Shown here: piece after piece, positions 27,782 to 34,471 of the stretch
Position numbering within the stretch: the first letter of the stretch is position 1
Layout of the letters: every line of letters starts with the position of its first letter
From: an uncultured Collinsella sp.
GTDB lineage: Bacteria > Actinomycetota > Coriobacteriia > Coriobacteriales > Coriobacteriaceae
Length of the DNA stretch: 64,000 nt
Reading direction: 5' to 3'
NCBI GenBank assembly: GCA_958407465.1
Contig: CATYIV010000003.1
Span: 1-64,000 of the forward strand
Position numbers and translations under genes: made by a program
The notes under the pieces: generated by a model
Database searches by the model: none
What the model saw: only the letters and a program-made list of their open reading frames with translations
What the model was told of the DNA's origin: nothing

Positions 27782-28873
27782 CTACAGTTCAACTTCCAGT
27801 TCGGCTTTGTGCTCGTAGAGGTAGTCGCGCATGTAGGGGATGGCAAATGAGACCTTGCCGTACGAGGGAGCCTCGATAATCGATTCTCTTAACAGGCGGC
27901 TGCGGACGGAACTCACCTGTTGAGGCGTTTTGTTTAGGGCATCGGCAACCATGCTGGTCGAGCTCGTCTGCCCCAAAGACGCCATGCTCAGCAGATAAGC
28001 GATGCACGTGGGCGGAATGCGCTGCAGCGCGGGCTCAATCACCATGGCGCAGAAGCGTTCGCGTGCCGTTGCAATGCCACGCTCGGCTTCTTCTTCTCCA
28101 ATAATCGTTGTATGTGCGCGTCTTGCCAACTGCCATGCGTAGTATCCAACGAGTTGGATCATGAAAGGATAGCCCTGCGTTGCCTCGGCAAGTTGGCCGG
28201 CAATACCTGGCTGCAACTCCATGCCAGACGCTTCAATGGTTTCCTCGAGGGAGTACGACACTTCGGTTACTGCCACAGCCTTCAGATCAAAGGGGGGGGC
28301 GCGGCGCAAAAACGCAAGTGTCTTTCCGTTGATGATGCTTTCAATCATCGAAGGCAGCCCAGCAAAAACAAAGGCGATATCAAGGTCTTCGCCGATAACC
28401 TGCTGAATCGCAATGGAGAGCGTTCGGACCTCATCGAGCTCTGCGTCTTGAACCTCGTCGAGAGTGATGAGCAGGCCATTTCCATTCTTGGATATTGTCT
28501 GTCTCATGGCGTCGCGTAGCGATGGGCCGATTCGCTCAATATCTATGCTGCCGATGGATATGCCAGCTACGGTGGGCTCAAATCTGGCGTGTTTGGCCTG
28601 GAATTTGGGCTGCAGCTGTTCGAGAATGCGCTGGCAAAGTCCCTCGGTTGCGACCTCTTTTATGACCGTCCAGCCACGGCTTTGCGCCAAACGTGAGCAC
28701 TCGTCAAGGAGGACCGTCTTGCCCGTTCCACGGACGCCGGCTATGCGCATTAGGCGCCCAGGGGCACCAGGCCCGTTGGTGAGGCCTTCACTGAATTCTT
28801 CAAGTACATCTTCGCGGCCGATAATCGTGGGAGGTGTTTTACCTGCTGTGGGCTTAAAAGGGTTTGTTTGCAT
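27782..28873 (-). CDS. AAA-type P-loop ATPase with C-terminal winged helix
   Basis: About 363 residues. Walker A is AGVRGTGKT (residues about 45-53), Walker B is LLITLDEVQD (about 132-141), and a sensor-like FVFAGLPSM follows. The C-terminal 80 residues (SMASLGQTSSTSMVADALNKTPQQVSSVRSRLL) look like a winged helix, as in Orc1/Cdc6-like ATPases. ATG 28873 follows AAAGGTGG with ideal spacing; GTG at 28882 is a weaker alternative. Seven 10-bp repeats directly precede it, which suggests autoregulation. It is at the edge of the decayed mobile region; its role is unknown. Confidence 0.72.
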   Translation of the reverse strand: MQTNPFKPTAGKTPPTIIGREDVLEEFSEGLTNGPGAPGRLMRIAGVRGTGKTVLLDECSRLAQSRGWTVIKEVATEGLCQRILEQLQPKFQAKHARFEPTVAGISIGSIDIERIGPSLRDAMRQTISKNGNGLLITLDEVQDAELDEVRTLSIAIQQVIGEDLDIAFVFAGLPSMIESIINGKTLAFLRRAPPFDLKAVAVTEVSYSLEETIEASGMELQPGIAGQLAEATQGYPFMIQLVGYYAWQLARRAHTTIIGEEEAERGIATARERFCAMVIEPALQRIPPTCIAYLLSMASLGQTSSTSMVADALNKTPQQVSSVRSRLLRESIIEAPSYGKVSFAIPYMRDYLYEHKAELEVEL

Positions 28874-28890
28874 GTGAGCCACCTTTGCTC

Positions 28891-28960
28891 AAGATATAGC
28901 AAGATATAGCAAAGTATAGCAAGATATTGCAAAGTATAGTGAGATATAGCAACGTATAGC
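28891..28960. repeat. Seven 10-bp tandem repeats in the ATPase promoter
   Basis: Seven contiguous units follow the pattern AARRTATAGC (AAGATATAGC, AAGATATAGC, AAAGTATAGC, AAGATATTGC, AAAGTATAGT, GAGATATAGC, AACGTATAGC). The 10-base period places every unit on nearly the same face of the helix. The array ends about ten bases before the ribosome site of the minus-strand ATPase gene; on that strand the units contain TATACT- and TATATC-like -10 motifs. Confidence 0.9.
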
Positions 28961-28986
28961 GCTGTTCTCGGGTTCTTACGGTGGTG

Positions 28987-29667
28987 CTATTTTCCGAATG
29001 CCGCGCGGATAAAGCGCTGGGCGAACAGCTTGTTGGCGACGTTGATGACATGGCCCAGGAACAGTGCCGAGATGGCGGTCGTGACGCCAAAGCCGCCCAG
29101 GTTGTACATAAGGATCAGCGACAACGCGAGCGAGGCGGCGACATGTGAGCAGTCAAACACGACTTTTACGTCACCAAAGCGGCGTTTAAGCTTTTCGGCA
29201 ATGACTTGCACCAAGCCGTCGGGCGCGTTGGGGACAACGCCCATGTTGACGACGAGACTTACGCCAAATGCGGTGACAGCGAGGGAGAGCAGCATGGTCG
29301 CAATCTGTGTGGGGAGTGCCGTGGGATGCAGTGGGTTGACCGCCATGAAGAGGTCGGTCAAGCCGCCAATCAGCGTTGAGAAGAACAACTCGAGCAGGAT
29401 GCGCGGCTGGAACTCGCTTCGCAAGATGGCTAATTGCGCCACGATGTAGGCGACGTAGGTTGCGGTGATCCAAAAGCCGAGCGTCTTGCCAGTGAGCATG
29501 GATAGGGTTGTGGCAAAGCACGTGAGCGCGGCGACGCCCAGGCCGGATGCCGTCTGGAGACTCATACCGAGTGCCAGTACTGCAACGCCCACAAGATACA
29601 TCAGCATTCTAATGACGGTATGGCACCAGTCGATGTTCTCGCCATGCATGATAATGAGCGGTCGCAT
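28987..29667 (-). CDS. YczE/YitT-like integral membrane protein
   Basis: 226 residues with about five or six hydrophobic spans and the family's VVPNAPDGLVQVIAEKLKRRFGDVKVVFD region near residues 140-170. YczE/YyaS-type proteins are poorly understood and have been linked to transport or regulation. GAAAGGACGG lies upstream of ATG 29667. The 270-bp leader carries elements B1 and A1 and a LacI-type operator also found at kdgK-eda, so the gene likely belongs to the same sugar-acid regulon. A role in KDG or hexuronate transport is possible but inferred only from that shared control. Confidence 0.75.
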   Translation of the reverse strand: MRPLIIMHGENIDWCHTVIRMLMYLVGVAVLALGMSLQTASGLGVAALTCFATTLSMLTGKTLGFWITATYVAYIVAQLAILRSEFQPRILLELFFSTLIGGLTDLFMAVNPLHPTALPTQIATMLLSLAVTAFGVSLVVNMGVVPNAPDGLVQVIAEKLKRRFGDVKVVFDCSHVAASLALSLILMYNLGGFGVTTAISALFLGHVINVANKLFAQRFIRAAFGK

Positions 29668-29698
29668 GTTGCTACCCGTCCTTTCGGTTGTGTGAAAA

Positions 29699-29826
29699 AG
29701 CTGACCCGGGCCGGCAAAAGAGGGTTATCGGAGGCACTGCTGCAAAAGCAGAAAAGCCGGCCCCACGGTCAGTCGTCTAGGAAGTGTCTCGCTGTGCCGG
29801 AATGGGACTAAAGGTCCAACGAGACG
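29699..29826 (-). ncRNA. Structured leader element B, copy 1
   Basis: Nested stems pair 29701-29706 with 29767-29772, 29708-29715 with 29756-29763, and 29737-29741 with 29747-29751. A second hairpin pairs 29786-29791 with 29820-29825. Two unpaired blocks, GGTTATCGGAGGCACTGCT (29723-29741) and CCGGAATGGGACT (29797-29809, plus-strand sequence), are identical in copy 2 at 31933-32066, while the stems differ but still pair. It lies in the 5' leader of the minus-strand YczE-like gene. The RNA strand is inferred from that position. I do not recognise it as a known riboswitch class. Confidence 0.6.
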
Positions 29827-29846
29827 GGAAGAAAGCAAATGGCATT

Positions 29847-29904
29847 GCGTGGGCGATAAGATGCCAAGATGGTAGGGTGTGTCTTAACACCCTATTGCCC
29901 ACGC
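29847..29904 (-). ncRNA. Leader hairpin element A, copy 1
   Basis: GCGTGGGC (29847-29854) pairs with GCCCACGC (29897-29904). The enclosed sequence contains TGCCAAGATGGTAGGGTG and TCTTAACACC on the plus strand and aligns closely with the loop of copy 2 at 33215-33272. It lies between the operator at 29908 and element B1, all upstream of the YczE-like gene. Confidence 0.55.
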
Positions 29905-29907
29905 TCA

Positions 29908-29938
29908 ACGAAATCGGTTTCGTTTGAGCCTAAGTATA
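29908..29938 (-). promoter_or_regulatory. LacI-type operator and -10 box of the YczE-like gene
   Basis: ACGAAATCGGTTTCGT (29908-29923) is a near-perfect palindrome. On the minus strand a TATACT -10 box (29933-29938) lies nine bases upstream of it, so a bound repressor would cover the transcription start. The same arrangement occurs at 33289-33320 in front of kdgK. Confidence 0.75.
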
Positions 29939-29976
29939 CGCACGGGATTTTATTTGCGAAGAGAAAAACAATAAAA

Positions 29977-29992
29977 AGGTGAACGTTCACCT
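29977..29992. promoter_or_regulatory. Perfect 16-bp palindrome AGGTGAACGTTCACCT
   Basis: A perfect palindrome in the region between the divergent YczE-like gene and the GntR regulator at 30156. It is upstream of the YczE-like promoter and may be bound by another regulator, such as the nearby GntR protein. Confidence 0.55.
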
Positions 29993-30015
29993 AATCGCAA
30001 CAACTCGTTGGCTGT

Positions 30016-30082
30016 AGTTGCGGTGGAATAGTTCCTGTTTTTGCTGCTGAAGGCCTTGAACAGGAACTATTCCACCGCAACT
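30016..30082. repeat. Inverted-repeat element, family I, copy 3
   Basis: Perfect 24-base arms at 30016-30039 and 30059-30082, beginning AGTTGCGGTGGAATAG, with a 19-base loop. Arm ends match copies 1 and 2, but the inner stem differs on both sides and still pairs. It lies upstream of the GntR gene; copy 4 lies after it. Confidence 0.85.
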
Positions 30083-30155
30083 TATGATGGGGCGGGGGAT
30101 GCGATAGTATTGCATGGTGAAATTCGACAAACCGTGAGCTTCATCCGAGGGCTTT

Positions 30156-30848
30156 ATGGAACAGCACCAGCATTATCAGAGCCTGCAAGACCAGGCGTAC
30201 AACGCATTGCGCTCCAAGATCATCTATGTCGAGCTCAGGCCCGGCACGCGTCTTTCGGCGATTGGTCTGGAAAAGGAGACGGGAATCGGGCGCACGCCCA
30301 TTCGCGAATCCTTTGTGCGCTTGCGTGAGCAGGAGCTGGTGGAAACGCGTCCCAAAAGCGGCACCTACGTCTCTAAGATCAGCATGGAACGCGCCGAAAA
30401 CGCCTGCTTTTTGCGCGAGAAGCTCGAGAGAAGCGTGCTAATTAAATGCTGTTCGGCCGCCTCGCCCGAGCAAAAGCAGCGGCTTGAGCAGATTCTTACC
30501 GAGTCCGAGTCGCTCGACCATGGCGAAACGCGCCGTTTCTTTGACCTGGATAACCTGTTCCATGAGACATGTTTTGAGATTGCCGGTCGTCACATGTTGT
30601 GGGGTTGGATGAAGAGCATCAACACGCATTTTGAGCGATATAACTGGTTGCGTATGGTGTCGCAGGATTTGGATTGGGAGCCGATTCGTCGGCAGCATCG
30701 CCGGATTCTCGAGGCCATTAAGAGGGGCGATACCGACGCGGCGAGCTATCTGGCAGAGACGCACCTGCACCTGATGCCCGAAGAGCAAGGTCCGGTTATC
30801 GCCTTGCATCCCGACTATTTTGAGCTGTCCAAAGACTCGGCCATCTAA
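30156..30848 (+). CDS. GntR-family transcriptional regulator
   Basis: 230 residues with an N-terminal winged helix-turn-helix (YNALRSKIIYVELRPGTRLSAIGLEKETGIGRTPIRESFVRLREQELV in pieces, about 12-60) and a C-terminal FCD-like helical domain with candidate metal/ligand residues in DLDNLFHETCF and QHRRILEAIKRGD...ETHLH. GAGGGCTTT precedes the ATG. It stands alone between two family-I inverted repeats, divergent from the YczE-like gene, with a perfect palindrome at 29977 as a candidate site. The ligand is unknown; a sugar acid is plausible. Confidence 0.83.
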   Translation: MEQHQHYQSLQDQAYNALRSKIIYVELRPGTRLSAIGLEKETGIGRTPIRESFVRLREQELVETRPKSGTYVSKISMERAENACFLREKLERSVLIKCCSAASPEQKQRLEQILTESESLDHGETRRFFDLDNLFHETCFEIAGRHMLWGWMKSINTHFERYNWLRMVSQDLDWEPIRRQHRRILEAIKRGDTDAASYLAETHLHLMPEEQGPVIALHPDYFELSKDSAI

Positions 30849-30863
30849 CTCGTCCCCTTCATT

Positions 30864-30930
30864 AGTTGCGGTGAAATAGGGATTGTTTTGCGGCTCTGAT
30901 GGTGTAAACAGTCCGTATCTCACCGCAACT
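30864..30930. repeat. Inverted-repeat element, family I, copy 4
   Basis: Arms 30864-30882 and 30912-30930 share AGTTGCGGTGAAATA / CACCGCAACT ends with the other copies but have two mismatches and a different loop. It starts 15 bases after the GntR stop. Confidence 0.75.
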
Positions 30931-30956
30931 GCCGGGGTACTATCGGGGCACGAAAA

Positions 30957-31027
30957 AGCTGCGGCGCCGCTTGGAGGAAAAGACCGGAAGCAAGGGTCCA
31001 TTCCTCCAGACGGCGCCGCAGCTGTTT
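30957..31027 (+). terminator. Large hairpin terminator after the GntR gene
   Basis: AGCTGCGGCGCCG (30957-30969) pairs perfectly with CGGCGCCGCAGCT (31011-31023), with an inner TTGGAGGAA/TTCCTCCAG stem, followed by GTTTT. Confidence 0.7.
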
Positions 31028-31086
31028 TGATGGCTCGGTTTTTGTCGATGTGGCTCAACTGGGCGCGGTTGCCAGCCGAGTAGGCA

Positions 31087-31185
31087 AAGCGGCTCGGGGG
31101 CGTGTCGCTTCCGTCACGTTCTATCAGCATACAAGACGGTTTTGGTTCTTGTTCGTGACGGAAACGGCGCGCTTCCGAGCCGCTT
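31087..31185. repeat. Composite long inverted repeat
   Basis: AAAGCGGCTCGG (31087-31098) pairs with CCGAGCCGCTTT (31174-31185), and inside it TTCCGTCACG pairs with CGTGACGGAA. The roughly 100-base cruciform-like unit carries no gene and lies beyond the eda terminator. Its relation to other repeats here is unclear. Confidence 0.65.
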
Positions 31186-31191
31186 TAAAAG

Positions 31192-31223
31192 AAAGGGGGC
31201 GAGGTCTAGGGCACGCCCCCTTT
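31192..31223 (-). terminator. Terminator of the kdgK-eda unit
   Basis: AAAGGGGGCG pairs perfectly with CGCCCCCTTT; on the minus strand it is followed by CTTTT. It begins about 19 bases after the eda stop. Confidence 0.85.
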
Positions 31224-31241
31224 CACGATAGAGAGCTAAAC

Positions 31242-31883
31242 CTAGCCGCGGACCTTCTTGACGACGTCCATGGCCTCGCGGGCAATCTGCTCGACCTTGG
31301 AGAAGTCGCCGTCGGCAAACAGGGCCGGCTTGACCATCCAGGTGCCACCGCAGGCGATGATGGCGGAGGAGCTCAGGTACTCCTCGACGTTGACGGTGCT
31401 CACGCCGCCGGTAGGCATAAAGCGGTGACCGACAAACGGAGCGGCGAGGGCCTTGATGGTGTTCAGGCCGCCATACTGGGACGCGGGGAAGAACTTGGTG
31501 ACCTTGAGGCCCAGGTTCTCGGCTGCGGTGACCTCGGAGGGGGTCACGGTGCCGGGAAGGACGGGCAGGTCGATGTCGATGCAGTGCTTCACGACGTCCT
31601 CGTTGTAACCCGGGGAGACGATGAACTTGGCACCGGCTGCGCGGGCCTGCTCAACCTGCTCGACGGTCAGGACAGTGCCGGCGCCAACGCACATCTCGGG
31701 CTCGGCCTCGGCCATAGCGGCGATGCACTCGGCGGCGCAGGCGGTGCGGAAGGTGACCTCGGCGGACTTCATGCCAGCTGCCATAAGGGCGTGGGCGAGC
31801 GGAGCGGCGTCCTCGACCTTGTCGAGCACGACGACCGGCACGATGCCCAGGGACTCAAGCGTGGTGTAGAACTGATCGAACAT
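31242..31883 (-). CDS. eda: 2-dehydro-3-deoxyphosphogluconate (KDPG) aldolase
   Basis: 213-residue class I aldolase that splits KDPG into pyruvate and glyceraldehyde-3-phosphate. Seen are AEVTFRTACAAECI with the catalytic Glu region, VGAGTVLTVEQ, the Schiff-base lysine region GLKVTKFFPAS, and FMPTGGVSTVNVEEYL at the phosphate site. ATG 31883 follows AAAGGAAC; the open frame extends 15 codons upstream without support. It is downstream of kdgK with structured element B2 between them and is the last step of the hexuronate pathway encoded in this window. Confidence 0.95.
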   Translation of the reverse strand: MFDQFYTTLESLGIVPVVVLDKVEDAAPLAHALMAAGMKSAEVTFRTACAAECIAAMAEAEPEMCVGAGTVLTVEQVEQARAAGAKFIVSPGYNEDVVKHCIDIDLPVLPGTVTPSEVTAAENLGLKVTKFFPASQYGGLNTIKALAAPFVGHRFMPTGGVSTVNVEEYLSSSAIIACGGTWMVKPALFADGDFSKVEQIAREAMDVVKKVRG

Positions 31884-31932
31884 AATGTTCCTTTCGATGT
31901 ATGGCGCGCATGGGCGCGTGATTGCCAAATAT

Positions 31933-32066
31933 GCTGGTCAGGAGCCGATTTTGGATTGGTTATCGGAGGCACTGCTTGGGGTTCAAGCAATTCCAAAACC
32001 AGCTGCTCGACCAGTCATGTAGGGAATGCCAGGCAAAACCGGAATGGGACTGGTGGTTTTGCCCGG
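31933..32066 (-). ncRNA. Structured leader element B, copy 2
   Basis: Nested stems pair 31934-31939 with 32009-32014, 31949-31955 with 31992-31998 and 31974-31978 with 31984-31988; a second hairpin pairs GGCAAAACC (32032-32040) with GGTTTTGCC (32055-32063). The blocks at 31958-31976 and 32039-32051 are identical to those of copy 1, while stem sequences differ with pairing kept. It lies between kdgK and eda, in the leader of eda. A GC-rich hairpin (32083-32093 with 32112-32122) follows the kdgK stop just upstream on the minus strand. Confidence 0.6.
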
Positions 32067-32136
32067 CCGGAGGAATCGGGGAGCGGGCCGCAGGGGTATG
32101 GGATTGGAAAGCTGCGGCCCGCGGAATGGAGACGGA

Positions 32137-33171
32137 CTAACGCGCGACGCGGGTGCCACCGTCGGCGGCGTTGGCCACGGCTGCGATCTCGTCTGCGGTC
32201 ACCAAGTTGGAATCGCCCTTGATGGTGAGCTTGAGGATCGAGGCTGCAATCGCGTAGTTGACGGCGTCCTGCGGGTCAAAGTCGTTGATGAGGGCATGGA
32301 CGAAGCCGGCGTTGAAAGCGTCGCCGGCGGCAACGCCCTCGAGCACGTGCACATCGTGAGCAGGGGAGAACCAGTACTCGCCGCTCTCGGCGTCAAAGAG
32401 CATGCCCATCCAGATGGAGCGCTCGACGCAAGAGATGTTGCGGACGACCGAGGCGACCTTTTTGCAGCCGTACTCGGCGCAGATCTGACGGGCCATCTCG
32501 ACGTAGGTGTCGCGCTCCTCGATGCCATGGGCAAGGGAACCAGAGACGCAGGTCATGCCGAGGCCGGCGGGCGCATCCTCGTCGTTGGCGATGCAGATGT
32601 CGACGAGCGGCAGGAGTTCCTTCATGGTGGCCTGCGACTTCTCGGGCGACCACATCTTGCCGCGATAGTTCACGTCGCACACGGTGGTGATGCCCTTGGC
32701 GCGGCAGGCGGCGAGTGCCTCCTTGCAGGCGGCGGCCATCTCATCGGAGACGGCGGGGGTCACGCCGGAGAAATAGAAGACATCGATGCCCTTGAGGATC
32801 TCGCCCCAGTCAAAGACGTCGCGTTTGGCCATGTTGATGGCAGAGAACTTGCGGTCGTAGACGCAGCCGTTGCCGCGCTGCGAGGCGCCGACCTCAAACA
32901 CATAGGAGCCAAGACGGTCGCCCTGACGCACGACGCGCGTTGTGTCGACGCCGTAGGCCTTCAGCGAGCGCAGCGCGCACTCGCCTAGGCGGTTGGCCGG
33001 GACAACGGATACGTAAGCGGCCTTGTCGCCTTGGTAGGCCAGGGAAAGAGCGGTGTTGGCCTCGGCGCCACCGTAGCGGACGTCAAACTCGGTTGCCTGC
33101 TCAATGCGCAGATGATCTTTGGGCGAGAGCCTCATCATGATTTCGCCGAAGGTAAGAACCGTTTTACCCAT
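32137..33171 (-). CDS. kdgK: 2-keto-3-deoxygluconate kinase (PfkB family)
   Basis: 344-residue ribokinase/PfkB-family enzyme that phosphorylates KDG to KDPG. It starts MGKTVLTFGEIMMRLSPKDHL, has the substrate-side RYGGAEANTALSLAYQG (about 30-46), and the C-terminal signature VLEGVAAGDAFNAGFVHAL with catalytic Asp in GAGDAF-like AAGDAF. ATG 33171 follows AAGGAG; the upstream extension is unsupported. It is preceded by hairpin A2 and LacI-type operators, is divergent from the LacI gene at 33407, and is followed by eda. Supply of KDG by UxaA makes the call strong. Confidence 0.93.
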   Translation of the reverse strand: MGKTVLTFGEIMMRLSPKDHLRIEQATEFDVRYGGAEANTALSLAYQGDKAAYVSVVPANRLGECALRSLKAYGVDTTRVVRQGDRLGSYVFEVGASQRGNGCVYDRKFSAINMAKRDVFDWGEILKGIDVFYFSGVTPAVSDEMAAACKEALAACRAKGITTVCDVNYRGKMWSPEKSQATMKELLPLVDICIANDEDAPAGLGMTCVSGSLAHGIEERDTYVEMARQICAEYGCKKVASVVRNISCVERSIWMGMLFDAESGEYWFSPAHDVHVLEGVAAGDAFNAGFVHALINDFDPQDAVNYAIAASILKLTIKGDSNLVTADEIAAVANAADGGTRVAR

Positions 33172-33214
33172 GGTCGCGCAGCTCCTTCTTGCTCGTGCGT
33201 ACACCTTTGATATG

Positions 33215-33272
33215 GCGTTGGCGCGGAGGTGCCAAGACGGTAGGGTACATCTTTGCACCTCCGCGCCAACGC
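33215..33272 (-). ncRNA. Leader hairpin element A, copy 2
   Basis: A perfect 18-base stem (33215-33232 with 33255-33272, starting GCGTTGGCGCGG) encloses a 22-base loop with CAAGACGGTAGGGTACATC on the plus strand. The loop and closing pairs match copy 1 at 29847-29904; the long outer stem does not match in sequence but pairs in both. It lies 44 bases upstream of the kdgK start. Confidence 0.65.
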
Positions 33273-33274
33273 TT

Positions 33275-33320
33275 GCCGAAATCGGTTTACGAAATCGGTT
33301 TCGTTTCGAGTTGTAGTATA
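33275..33320 (-). promoter_or_regulatory. Tandem LacI-type operators and -10 box of kdgK
   Basis: ACGAAATCGGTTTCGT (33289-33304) is identical to the operator at 29908-29923. A second, overlapping GCCGAAATCGGTTTAC (33275-33290) shares the core. On the minus strand TATACT (33315-33320) lies ten bases upstream. The LacI-family gene at 33407 is the natural candidate for the bound regulator. Confidence 0.78.
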
Positions 33321-33406
33321 CTCACCTACAGCGTTTTGCAAGCGAGATTTTTAAAAAAATGCCTAAAATGGCTCAGACTGCTGACAATTGGGAAACGGGG
33401 TGCGCC

Positions 33407-34429
33407 ATGGCGCAGATGAGAATCAAGGACATTGCCGCCGAGGCGGGCGTGAGCCCGGCCACGGTCTCGCGCTATCTCAACAACCGCCCCGGGCAGATGA
33501 CCGAGGAAACCCGCGCTCGCATCGCGGCGGTTATCGAGCGCACCGGCTATCGCCCACGTGCCGCCGCGCGCAATCTGCGCAGCTCGCGTACGAACCTCAT
33601 CGGTGTGATTCTGGCTGACATCGCCAACCCGTTCTCGAGCGCCATGCTCGAGGGCCTTTCCGCCAGCGCCGCGGCGCGCGGCTGCTCGCTCATGACGGCC
33701 ATTAGCGGCAACGACCCCGCTAAGGAAGCGGAGTCGCTCACCAGACTTATCGATGCCGGCGTGGACGGCCTGGTCGTCAACACCTGCGGAGGCAATGACG
33801 AGGCGATCGCCGCGGCAGCGGGACGTCTGCCCGTCGTGCTGCTCGACCGCGACGTTGCCGACGGCGGTGTCGATCTGGTGACATCTAACAACCGTGAGCT
33901 GGTCGCTGGCTTGGTAGACGAGCTCGCCGCCGTTGGCAGCGAGCGCCTGTGCCTGCTCACCGAGGCAAGCGACGACAGCCCCGTGCGTCGCGAGCGTGCC
34001 GAGGCCTTTGCCGACGAACTTTCGCGACGCGGCCTTGCGGGTGAGGTCGTCACTCTGGCCGACGGTGGCGCCTCGGGCGTCGGCCGCTTGGACGAGACCA
34101 TCCGCGGCTATGCAGGCAAAAAGCTCGGCCTCATTGCCGTCAACGGCTTGGTTTTCCTGCGTCTGACCGAGGCGCTAGCGCAGCTGGGACCCTCGCTGCC
34201 GGCGGGGCTCAAGATCGCGACGTTTGACGACTACCCCTGGAACCATGTGCTCTTTGGCGGTGTGACCACGGCCGCGCAAGACACCCTTACCATTGCCGAG
34301 CGCGTAGTCGAGCGCCTCTCCGAGCGCATCGACGTTGTTACCACCACCGTGGGCGAGGCCGCAAAGCTCGCCCCCAAGCGCATCGAGATTCCCGGCCACA
34401 TCGAACACCGCGCTTCGACCTCGCGCTAG
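33407..34429 (+). CDS. LacI-family transcriptional regulator, probable KDG/hexuronate repressor
   Basis: 340 residues: an N-terminal LacI helix-turn-helix (MRIKDIAAEAGVSPATVSRYLNN, split over the first 25 residues) with hinge helix near residue 55, then a periplasmic-binding-protein-like domain (NLIGVILADIANPFSSAMLEGL, DGLVVNTCGGNDEAI, VVLLDRDVADGGVDLVTSNN). ATG 33407 is preceded by a weak GGGG; ATG 33416 is an alternative. It is divergent from kdgK, whose promoter carries two copies of a LacI-type operator, and a third copy is at the YczE-like gene. A KdgR-like role is inferred; the effector is likely KDG or a hexuronate intermediate. Confidence 0.85.
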   Translation: MAQMRIKDIAAEAGVSPATVSRYLNNRPGQMTEETRARIAAVIERTGYRPRAAARNLRSSRTNLIGVILADIANPFSSAMLEGLSASAAARGCSLMTAISGNDPAKEAESLTRLIDAGVDGLVVNTCGGNDEAIAAAAGRLPVVLLDRDVADGGVDLVTSNNRELVAGLVDELAAVGSERLCLLTEASDDSPVRRERAEAFADELSRRGLAGEVVTLADGGASGVGRLDETIRGYAGKKLGLIAVNGLVFLRLTEALAQLGPSLPAGLKIATFDDYPWNHVLFGGVTTAAQDTLTIAERVVERLSERIDVVTTTVGEAAKLAPKRIEIPGHIEHRASTSR

Positions 34430-34471
34430 TCTGTGTGATAATATATAGACAATGTCATACAGGAGGTATCC

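Noticed and set aside
28891..28960. CRISPR array
   Set aside because: Units are 10 bases, contiguous and without spacers.
29847..29904. Element A as a known riboswitch (preQ1, guanidine, TPP)
   Set aside because: The ACCCTACC loop and spacing do not match the consensus features of these classes that I know.
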